Part shown: one piece after another, positions 31,347-38,902 of the stretch | Numbering within the stretch: position 1 is the first letter of the stretch | Layout: each line of letters begins with the position of its first letter | Assembly (NCBI GenBank): GCA_005787645.1 | Contig: SYAM01000082.1 | Coordinates: 1-38,902 of the forward strand | Length of the DNA: 38,902 bases | Reading direction: 5' to 3' | Origin: Actinomycetota bacterium | GTDB lineage: Bacteria; Actinomycetota; Actinomycetes; Nanopelagicales; Nanopelagicaceae | Translations under genes and position numbers: made by a program | Notes under the pieces: model-generated | Told to the model about the DNA's origin: nothing | The model's input: the letters and a program-made list of their open reading frames with translations, nothing else | The model's database searches: none

Positions 31347-32836
31347 CCCTTTGCGAGTGCATTAGCGGACGCAATCGCGGTGAGCACTGCCGCTGCCTTA
31401 TTTACACACTCTTGGTCCTCGTTCTCAGGAATCGAATCGGCGACGATTCCAGCACCTGCTTGAACGTAAGCAATGCCATCTTTGATGAGCGCCGTTCTGA
31501 TTGCAATCGCTGAATCAAGATTTCCTCTGAAGTCGATATAGCCAACTATCCCTCCATAAAGCCCGCGCCGAGTCGGCTCCAACTCTTCGATGATTTCCAT
31601 TGCGCGCGGTTTAGGCGCTCCCGAGAGAGTACCTGCAGGAAATACTGCGCAGAGCGCATCGACCACTGAAACCTCATCATTCAATTCGCCTGTAACGGTA
31701 GAGACGATATGCATCACATGGGAATATCTCTCTATATTCATAAACTCGATAACGTCAACCGTTCCAGGTTTGCATACTCTTCCTAGATCATTTCGCCCCA
31801 GATCAACAAGCATCAAATGCTCAGCGCGCTCCTTAATATCTCCCAAAAGTTCAGCTGCTAACCGATCATCTTCTTCGCTGTCTTTTCCACGTGGCCGAGT
31901 ACCTGCTATGGGATGAACCATTGCTTTACGGTCAGATATCTTGACGAGCGCCTCCGGACTAGAACCGACTACATCAAGTCCCCCATTAAATCGGAGAAGG
32001 TACATATACGGACTGGGGTTGTAACGCCTAAGCATTCGATAAATATCAAGTGCACTTGCGTTGACGGGAGTTGAGAAACGTTGCGAGAGGACCACTTGGA
32101 ATGCCTCTCCTGCAAGGATCTCCTCCTTTATCTTCGCTACAGCATCGCAATATGCGGCAGAGCTTGTTGCCCGTAGATAATCTGGCTGTGCACGTTGGTC
32201 GAGGAAGGAGATAGAGCCTTGCTCTGTTGAAGAGACCCCTAATAGATCACCCTGCATCTGATCAAGTCGCGAATTTGCATCTGTGAATGCCTCATCTACT
32301 CGCTCGTCACTCCCATCCCAGTTGATCGCATTAGCAATCAAAGTGACTACGCTCGTTGCATGATCGAAGATTGCTAGGTCTGAGATGAGCATGAACGATA
32401 ACTCTGGAATATTGAGATCATCTTTGGCGATATTGGGAAGCCGTTCCATTCTCCTGACGCCGTCATATCCGAGAAAACCTACAAGACCACTCGTAAGGGG
32501 TGGAAGTTCAGGAAGAGCCACGCTCTTCAGGTGTTGGGTGGTGATTTCTAGCGCTTCAAGTGGATCAATGCCTTCCGGAGCGCCAGCAGGTTTGATACCC
32601 CTCCAGATGGCAACACCATTCTCTTCGGTAAGCGTTGCATTACTGCGAACACCGATAAAGGAGTAGCGCGACCAAGTCCTTCCATTTTCGGCGGACTCAA
32701 GGAGAAAGGTTCCCGATCGCTCCTTTGCCAATTTACCGTAGAGACTAAGCGGAGTTTCATTATCTGCAACGAACGAGCGTGTGATTGGAATGACTGTATG
32801 ACTCTTCGCGAATTTGCGAAATTCCTCGAGGAGCAT
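31343..32836 (-). CDS. trpE: Anthranilate synthase component I
   Basis: 497 aa; HPIAGTRPRGKDSEEDDRLAAELLGDIKERAEHLMLVDLGRNDLGRV. Confidence 0.97.
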   Translation of the reverse strand: MLLEEFRKFAKSHTVIPITRSFVADNETPLSLYGKLAKERSGTFLLESAENGRTWSRYSFIGVRSNATLTEENGVAIWRGIKPAGAPEGIDPLEALEITTQHLKSVALPELPPLTSGLVGFLGYDGVRRMERLPNIAKDDLNIPELSFMLISDLAIFDHATSVVTLIANAINWDGSDERVDEAFTDANSRLDQMQGDLLGVSSTEQGSISFLDQRAQPDYLRATSSAAYCDAVAKIKEEILAGEAFQVVLSQRFSTPVNASALDIYRMLRRYNPSPYMYLLRFNGGLDVVGSSPEALVKISDRKAMVHPIAGTRPRGKDSEEDDRLAAELLGDIKERAEHLMLVDLGRNDLGRVCKPGTVDVIEFMNIERYSHVMHIVSTVTGELNDEVSVVDALCAVFPAGTLSGAPKPRAMEIIEELEPTRRGLYGGIVGYIDFRGNLDSAIAIRTALIKDGIAYVQAGAGIVADSIPENEDQECVNKAAAVLTAIASANALAKG

Positions 32837-33201
32837 CAGGAAATCCGATTACCAAAACAGGTTGGCGCGCCAGTGTGGCAAGCGACACCTGTCTGATCAA
32901 CTCTCATCAAAAGCGCATCGCTATCACAATCCACATCAATAGAGTGAAGTCTCTGCGTGTTACCAGAAGTTCTTCCCTTCACCCATAATTCATTTCGACT
33001 TCGACTCCAGTACGTAGCCTCACCAGTTTCGAGCGTCCTCATTAAGGCTTCACGATTCATCCACGCGAGCATCAGGACTTCATTGCTCTCTATCTGCTGG
33101 ACGATTACGGGAATAAGTGATGTCGGTTCCGCGAGGCGATCCTCAATCTCCGCTGGCAATACTGGCCGGTCACTCATGGCGATATTCTCCCCTATCTTCA
33201 C
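32836..33201 (-). CDS. hisI: Phosphoribosyl-AMP cyclohydrolase
   Basis: 121 aa; [35 protein letters not shown]. Confidence 0.96.
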   Translation of the reverse strand: MKIGENIAMSDRPVLPAEIEDRLAEPTSLIPVIVQQIESNEVLMLAWMNREALMRTLETGEATYWSRSRNELWVKGRTSGNTQRLHSIDVDCDSDALLMRVDQTGVACHTGAPTCFGNRIS

Positions 33202-33962
33202 CGGATGAGGTGGCCACGGCCTCGTAAGTACTCCTTGACCGCGCCAATGCGAAAAATGCCGAAATGAAAGACCGAAGCGGCCAATAGCGCATCAGCGCCC
33301 GCCTTGATTGCCAGGTCAAAATCTTCTAATGCCCCCGCACCACCACTTGCTATCAGCGGCACCTTAGCCACCTGTCGAGCCCGTGTGATCATCTCAATGT
33401 CATAACCAGATCGAGTGCCATCAGCATCCATCGAATTAAGAAGCACCTCTCCAATGCCACGCGAACACCCTTGCTCAATCCATTCCAGTGCATCGATACC
33501 CGAACTCTTGCGACCGCCATGGGTGGTCACTTCAAAACCACTTAACGTATTTGCTCGTCGCGCATCAACAGAAAGAACGAGAACTTGCGAGCCAAATCTC
33601 CCACTGATTTCATTGATTAATTCTGGGCGAGCAAGTGCAGCTGTGTTGATTGAAACTTTGTCGGCACCTGCACGTAAGAGTCGATCGACATCATCAACGC
33701 TTCGCACACCACCTCCCACTGTTAGTGGGATGAATACTTCGGCTGCGCATCTATTTACGACCTCATACATCGTCTCGCGAGCGCCACTACTTGCCGTTAT
33801 ATCGAGGAACGTCAATTCATCTGCGCCCTCAGCGTTATAGACGCGGGCCATCTCGACTGGATCTCCAGCATCGATCAAATTGGTGAAATTAACCCCTTTG
33901 ACTACGCGACCTTCCGTAACATCGAGACAAGGGATGATGCGAATCGCTGGCTTCTTGCTCAT
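33198..33962 (-). CDS. hisF: Imidazole glycerol phosphate synthase subunit HisF
   Basis: 254 aa; [30 protein letters not shown]. Confidence 0.97.
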   Translation of the reverse strand: MSKKPAIRIIPCLDVTEGRVVKGVNFTNLIDAGDPVEMARVYNAEGADELTFLDITASSGARETMYEVVNRCAAEVFIPLTVGGGVRSVDDVDRLLRAGADKVSINTAALARPELINEISGRFGSQVLVLSVDARRANTLSGFEVTTHGGRKSSGIDALEWIEQGCSRGIGEVLLNSMDADGTRSGYDIEMITRARQVAKVPLIASGGAGALEDFDLAIKAGADALLAASVFHFGIFRIGAVKEYLRGRGHLIR

Positions 33963-34678
33963 CGTGCGACTACTAACGCCTCTTCGAGGGTGAATGCGCG
34001 AGCATAAAGGGCCTTTCCTACAATCGATCCCTCAATGCCAATGTCAGTTAGCGAGCGAAGCGCCCGAATATCATCAAGAGAAGAGACACCACCACTTGCG
34101 ATGATTGGGGCTTTTGTTGCTTGAGCAACCTCTCGTAGCAGATTTAAGTTTGGCCCTTGCATCGTTCCATCTTTTGCAACATCTGTTACAACATATCGAG
34201 CACACCCATCCCGATCAAGACGCGCTAGGGTCTCGAAGAGATCTCCTCCCTCTTTCGTCCAACCACGTGCGGCTAAAGTATGGCCACGGACATCAAGACC
34301 AACAGCAATTTGCTCGCCGTATTTCTTGATGACATGCGAGGTCCATTCAGGATTTTCCAGGGCAGCGGTTCCGAGATTGATGCGTGCGCACCCGGTGGCA
34401 AGAGCGCGTTCTAGCGATGCATCGTCTCTGATGCCGCCGGAAAGTTCCACGTGGATATCGAGTTTGCCGACTACTTCGGCGAGAATCTCATGATTACTGC
34501 CGATTCCGAATGCTGCATCAAGATCTACTAAATGCAACCATTGCGCTCCTGAATTCTGAAAATCCAAAGCCGCATCAATGGGTGCCCCGTAGGAACTCTC
34601 TTGCGACAGTTCGCCCTGAACGAGACGAACTGCCTTACCATCTTTGACATCAACTGCTGGTAACAGAATTAAAGACAT
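33959..34678 (-). CDS. priA: Phosphoribosyl isomerase; likely bifunctional HisA/TrpF (PriA)
   Basis: 239 aa; [32 protein letters not shown] (the Arg/Trp segment typical of PriA), [12 protein letters not shown]; no separate trpF in the trp cluster. Confidence 0.9.
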   Translation of the reverse strand: MSLILLPAVDVKDGKAVRLVQGELSQESSYGAPIDAALDFQNSGAQWLHLVDLDAAFGIGSNHEILAEVVGKLDIHVELSGGIRDDASLERALATGCARINLGTAALENPEWTSHVIKKYGEQIAVGLDVRGHTLAARGWTKEGGDLFETLARLDRDGCARYVVTDVAKDGTMQGPNLNLLREVAQATKAPIIASGGVSSLDDIRALRSLTDIGIEGSIVGKALYARAFTLEEALVVAR

Positions 34679-35292
34679 TGTTTAATCCAATTCTCGATGA
34701 GCGTGGCGCCAGCATCGCCGGATTTCTCAGGGTGAAATTGCGTAGCGCTCAATGGGCCATTCTCCACCGCAGCGATAAATGGCGCTCCATATTCACTCCA
34801 ACTGACCATCGCCGGAGCCAGGCTCTCTGACGGTTGGAGATCCCATTTTTGAGTGGCATAGGAGTGGACAAAATAAAAACGCTCATTTTCGACTCCTTTA
34901 AATAGTTCCGAATCAGGAGCGCTATTGATTTCACTCCAACCCATGTGGGGCAAAATTTCGGCCGGCAACTGGGCGACTATGCCCGGCCACTGTCTGAGTC
35001 CACTCCTTGGAATGTCGTGTTCAACCCCTTCCGTAAAAAGCACTTGCATCCCAACACATATTCCTAATACTGGTCGATTGGCAAGTAAGCGAGCATCGAC
35101 AATTGGAGCTGCTTCAACACGATCAAGTCCATCCATGCAGGCCGCAAAAGCTCCCACTCCTGGAATAACAAGACCGTGTGCCTCTATGCACTCTTGTCTG
35201 TTGGAAGTGATCTGCGCATCAATCCCATGACGCCCAAAAGCACGTTGAGCAGAACGAACATTTCCAAAACCATAATCAAGAATTGCAATCAA
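34669..35292 (-). CDS. hisH: Imidazole glycerol phosphate synthase subunit HisH
   Basis: 207 aa; [40 protein letters not shown]. Confidence 0.97.
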   Translation of the reverse strand: MIAILDYGFGNVRSAQRAFGRHGIDAQITSNRQECIEAHGLVIPGVGAFAACMDGLDRVEAAPIVDARLLANRPVLGICVGMQVLFTEGVEHDIPRSGLRQWPGIVAQLPAEILPHMGWSEINSAPDSELFKGVENERFYFVHSYATQKWDLQPSESLAPAMVSWSEYGAPFIAAVENGPLSATQFHPEKSGDAGATLIENWIKQCL

Positions 35293-35873
35293 AGCGTGCC
35301 TTTAGTGGAAGGAATTCCCGCGACTCCATCTCGTGAGACTGCATCGCGAAGTGCGCGAGCAACCGCTTTGAATTGAGCTTCCATAACGTGGTGTGCATTA
35401 CGTCCCTCTAGTACTCGGACGTGGAGAGCTATCCGAGCCTCGGCAATGAGTGATTCCCAAATGTGGCGTGTAAGAGTGGTGTCGTAGGTACCAATCAATT
35501 CCACAATCTCAGGTTGACGATGAATCAAGTATGGGCGACCTGAAAGATCAACCGCTGCTTGCACCAGTACTTCGTCTAACGGCACTGTGGCATCACCAAA
35601 GCGGCGAATGCCCGATTTATCTCCAAGCGCTTCACGGAGCGCCTGCCCGAGTGCAAGCGAAGTATCTTCGACTGTGTGGTGAGAATCGACCTCTACATCA
35701 CCAGTGGTCTTGACGGTCAAGTTAAAGCCTGCGTGCTTACCAAGTTGACTGAGCATATGGTCGAAGAAGGGCACTTGGGTATCGATGGAAATCTCACCTG
35801 TGCCATCAAGTTCAAGATCAATGTGGACCGATGATTCTTTGGTGGTGCGATCAACTACTGCGCGACGACTCAT
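35289..35873 (-). CDS. hisB: Imidazoleglycerol-phosphate dehydratase
   Basis: 194 aa; [46 protein letters not shown]. Confidence 0.97.
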   Translation of the reverse strand: MSRRAVVDRTTKESSVHIDLELDGTGEISIDTQVPFFDHMLSQLGKHAGFNLTVKTTGDVEVDSHHTVEDTSLALGQALREALGDKSGIRRFGDATVPLDEVLVQAAVDLSGRPYLIHRQPEIVELIGTYDTTLTRHIWESLIAEARIALHVRVLEGRNAHHVMEAQFKAVARALRDAVSRDGVAGIPSTKGTL

Positions 35874-35908
35874 CGTGCCCCCTATCGCTTGGTAATGTAC
35901 GGAGGATT

Positions 35909-37039
35909 TTACCCTGTGGCGCTGCTCCCAAGCGCCTTACTCAGTGCAGCGATAAATCGGTCGTTTTCTTCAGGAGAGCCCACCGTTACTCGCAAGTACT
36001 GAGGCAAACCCACATCGCGGACGAGAACATCGTGTGCCAGCAGCGCCTTCCATAGCGACTTAGGGTCGTCTGTTTGAAAGAGGAAGAAATTAGCGCCACT
36101 TGTCAGTGTCTCCACTCCAATTCGCTCCAACTCTTTTTTGATTCGCATTCGCTCTCGCCTCAGGTGTGCGACATTAGCGAGTAATTCACGAGAGTAGGAG
36201 AGAGCCACTAGCGCTAGAGCCTGAGTTGCACTACTCAAGTGATACGGAAGCCTGACCAACAACATCGCCTCTATCACCGCAGGATTGGCAACGAGATAGC
36301 CGACACGAGCTCCGGCAAAGGCGAAGGCCTTGCTCATAGTCCGACAGACGATGATGTTGGGGAATTCATCGACGAGGGTAATCGCGCTCGACTCTTGAGA
36401 GAACTCCTGATAGGCCTCGTCCACCACTAACAATGCATTTACCTCTGCGCAGATTCGCCCAAGCGTTCTAATGTCGTTGATGGAGGTGATTGTGCCTGTT
36501 GGATTATTTGGTGTTGTCAGGAAGACAAGGGAAGACTTCTTTGCGGCAATGGTGCTGCGAGCACTTTCGACATCAATCACGAAATCACCAACGCGATTGA
36601 CTGTTATCCATGAAGTACCAGTCACTCGCGCAATATTGTGATGCATCGAATAGGACGGCTCGAATCCAACTGCGCTCCTACCTGACCCACCGAAGGCAAG
36701 GAAGATGCTCTGAATAACCTCGTTACTTCCATTCGCTGACCAAATATTTACCTCTGAGAATCTCGTATCTGACAGTTGATTGAGGTACTGTGCAAGCGCG
36801 CGCCTTAATTCGACCGCATCGCGATCGGGATAGCGATTCAATCTCGCTCCAATCTCACTGATTGCGCTCTCTAGATCCTTTACCAAAGTTTTACTCGGTC
36901 CAAATGGGTTCTCATTGGTATTGAGTCGAGTAGAGACCTCTAATTGCGGTGCACCGTACGGCACTTGATCACGTAGGTCATCACGAAGTGGTAACCATGT
37001 TGGCCAAGTCGCTCCCCTGTTCTGGTTATCCATCATCAC
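35909..37039 (-). CDS. hisC: Histidinol-phosphate aminotransferase
   Basis: 376 aa; [33 protein letters not shown] site. Confidence 0.95.
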   Translation of the reverse strand: MMMDNQNRGATWPTWLPLRDDLRDQVPYGAPQLEVSTRLNTNENPFGPSKTLVKDLESAISEIGARLNRYPDRDAVELRRALAQYLNQLSDTRFSEVNIWSANGSNEVIQSIFLAFGGSGRSAVGFEPSYSMHHNIARVTGTSWITVNRVGDFVIDVESARSTIAAKKSSLVFLTTPNNPTGTITSINDIRTLGRICAEVNALLVVDEAYQEFSQESSAITLVDEFPNIIVCRTMSKAFAFAGARVGYLVANPAVIEAMLLVRLPYHLSSATQALALVALSYSRELLANVAHLRRERMRIKKELERIGVETLTSGANFFLFQTDDPKSLWKALLAHDVLVRDVGLPQYLRVTVGSPEENDRFIAALSKALGSSATG

Positions 37040-38352
37040 TCAAATCGCGCTTTGATCGCTTCCCCATGAGCGGGGAGATCTTCAGCATTCGCCAATGTGA
37101 CCACCACGTCGGCAACTTCGCGAAGGGCGGTTTCAGAGTAATCCACGAAGTGCAGCCCCTTGAGAAAGGTCTGCACAGAGAGACCGCTAGAGTGACAAGC
37201 GCATCCTCCAGTAGGTAAGACGTGATTTGAACCAGCCGAGTAATCACCAAGTGATACGGGCGAGAAGGAACCAACGAAGATTGCGCCGCCATTGCGCACC
37301 TTCAAAGCATCTGACCGCGAATTGCGGGTATGGATTTGCACATGCTCACCTGCATAAGCATTAAGCACCACAAGTCCCTGCTCGACATCTTTGACGATCG
37401 CTATTGCTGACTGGATTCCGGAGAGCGCTGTAGCAATTCGCTCACGATGTTTGGTCGTCAAAACACGTTCACGGACTCGTTCCTGGACCGCATCAGCGAA
37501 GCTCTTGCTCGTCGTTACGAGCACTGCAGCGGCGATAGTGTCGTGTTCGGCTTGGCTCATCAAATCCGCTGCGACGAAATCTGGATTAGCGGTCTCATCG
37601 GCGAGGATGATGATTTCCGTTGGTCCAGCCTCTGAATCAATTCCAATCACGCCTCGCAACGCGCGTTTGGCTGCTGCGACGTACACATTTCCCGGACCAG
37701 TCACCATGTCGACCGCTTCGCAACCTACGCCATAGGCAAACATCGCTACTGCTTGCGCTCCACCCACTGCATACACCTCATCGATACCCAAGAGCGCACA
37801 AGTCGCCAAGATTGTTGGATGAGGCAATCCATTGAACTCCTTCTGGGGAGGTGATGCGACAGCGAGCGAAGCAACTCCTGCAATTTGCGCAGGAATCACA
37901 TTCATCATCACGCTACTCGGATAGACCGCTCTACCACCGGGGACGTAGAGCCCAACACGATCCACTGGGACCCAACGTTCTGTAACAACACCTCCTGGAA
38001 TCACTGCAATGCTCTTATCGCTCCGTTTTTGCTCTCTATGAACGGTGCGAATCCGCTCTATAGATTCTGTAAGAGCAGTGCTCACGGACGAATCCAGGTT
38101 TGCGAGCGCTTTGTTCAACTCATTCGAAGGGACTCGAAGTTGTGGCGGACGGATTCCATCGAAACGCTCCCCTAGATCCAAAAGCGCATTTACTCCGCCG
38201 GTCCGGACTTTTTCGATGATTTGTTGTACATCATTCATCGCTCCAGCGACATCGAGAGTTGCGCGAGGCAAAAGCACACGAATTTCATCTCGAGTTGTCG
38301 ATGAATTGATCGTGGAGCTTAGATTCAACTCCCGAATGAGCGGTGATGGCAC
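37036..38352 (-). CDS. hisD: Histidinol dehydrogenase
   Basis: 438 aa; [52 protein letters not shown] start. Confidence 0.97.
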   Translation of the reverse strand: MPSPLIRELNLSSTINSSTTRDEIRVLLPRATLDVAGAMNDVQQIIEKVRTGGVNALLDLGERFDGIRPPQLRVPSNELNKALANLDSSVSTALTESIERIRTVHREQKRSDKSIAVIPGGVVTERWVPVDRVGLYVPGGRAVYPSSVMMNVIPAQIAGVASLAVASPPQKEFNGLPHPTILATCALLGIDEVYAVGGAQAVAMFAYGVGCEAVDMVTGPGNVYVAAAKRALRGVIGIDSEAGPTEIIILADETANPDFVAADLMSQAEHDTIAAAVLVTTSKSFADAVQERVRERVLTTKHRERIATALSGIQSAIAIVKDVEQGLVVLNAYAGEHVQIHTRNSRSDALKVRNGGAIFVGSFSPVSLGDYSAGSNHVLPTGGCACHSSGLSVQTFLKGLHFVDYSETALREVADVVVTLANAEDLPAHGEAIKARFE

Positions 38353-38358
38353 TGCCCC

Positions 38359-38364
38359 ATTCTA
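38359..38364 (-). promoter_or_regulatory. Candidate -10 element (TAGAAT) for a leaderless hisD/his-trp transcript
   Basis: Minus strand TTGAGTAGAATGGGGCA-GTG: TAGAAT ends 6 nt before the hisD GTG, leaving no room for an SD-containing leader. Confidence 0.45.
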
Positions 38365-38403
38365 CTCAAGAGCAGATGAAAATGACGGGCAATATTCTTC
38401 CTG

Positions 38404-38902
38404 TTACATCAGACAATTAGGGCCAAGTAGCGCCTTCAAATCTGCACTTAGGCTGGCGGTAGCGCTCACCTTCAAACCTTCATCGATGGTAAGCAAAGTG
38501 TTCTCGGTAGCGCTCTCGAGTCGAAGATGAACATCGGTGGTCCCAGGATGTGAACGAAGAACTTCCTTCATCCGCTCAACCACCGGAGGGGTGCATCGAG
38601 CAAGCGGCAATGTGATGATAAGTGGTCCTTTTCGTTCTTGATGAAGATCAGGAAGGCTCATCTCCATCAGGATGAATTTAGGAGTTTCCTCCCGTCGATC
38701 CACTCTCCCTTTGACGAGCACAATGACATCCTCACCCATCAGCGCACCATATTGATTATAAGTATTGGAAAATGCCATCACATCAACTGCTCCTGAGAGA
38801 TCTTCCAGAGTGAATATCGCCCATGCGGCACCTTGGCGTGTGACTTTTCTTTGGATGCCCGTAATCAGACCAGCAATCGTGACAATTTCCTCATTATGCG
38901 AC
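38404..38902 (-). CDS. dnaE: DNA polymerase III alpha subunit, C-terminal OB-fold portion (gene runs off the window end)
   Basis: Open through the window end: TIAGLITGIQRKVTRQGAAWAIFTLEDLSGAVDVMAFSNTYNQYGALMGEDVIVLVKGRVDRREETPKFILMEM. Confidence 0.88.
   Translation of the reverse strand, partial: SHNEEIVTIAGLITGIQRKVTRQGAAWAIFTLEDLSGAVDVMAFSNTYNQYGALMGEDVIVLVKGRVDRREETPKFILMEMSLPDLHQERKGPLIITLPLARCTPPVVERMKEVLRSHPGTTDVHLRLESATENTLLTIDEGLKVSATASLSADLKALLGPNCLM

Noticed and set aside
33415-38530. Plus-strand ORFs 33415..33840 and 38045..38530
   Set aside because: Antisense to hisF, and to hisD/dnaE respectively; compositionally shadow-like.
1-38902. Mobile elements, CRISPR arrays, phage or defence genes
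   Set aside because: No transposase, integrase, repeat-spacer pattern or defence-domain ORF seen; gene content is conserved housekeeping.

Overview
Actinobacterial chromosomal segment with streamlined, tightly overlapping housekeeping genes, mostly on the minus strand. In minus-strand transcription order: dnaE 3' end, hisD-C-B-H-A(priA)-F-I, trpE, small membrane proteins, trpC-B-A, MauE/DoxX, DsbA-like, lgt, VIT, gltB-gltD, pyk, a tRNA, a PdtaR-type ANTAR response regulator, a livK-type lipoprotein, polA, rpsA, coaE, uvrB-uvrA and the 5' part of uvrC. A plus-strand block (hotdog thioesterase, livH-M-G-F) lies between livK and polA. I saw no mobile elements, CRISPR arrays or rRNA. The most unusual signal is at 17524-17617. 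There a well-formed class I (short variable loop) tRNA with the Leu anticodon CAA lies 14 nt after the pyk stop codon, and its 3' end is one nucleotide from the ATG of the ANTAR regulator. tRNA 3' maturation could therefore generate a near-leaderless regulator mRNA. The regulator is followed by a leucine/branched-chain amino acid-type transport locus whose SBP gene has an unusual upstream region (three 10-bp tandem repeats and a perfect 12-bp palindrome). The livH-type permease carries an extra N-terminal secreted-type beta-sandwich domain. All product calls come from reading the translated ORFs; no database search was run.
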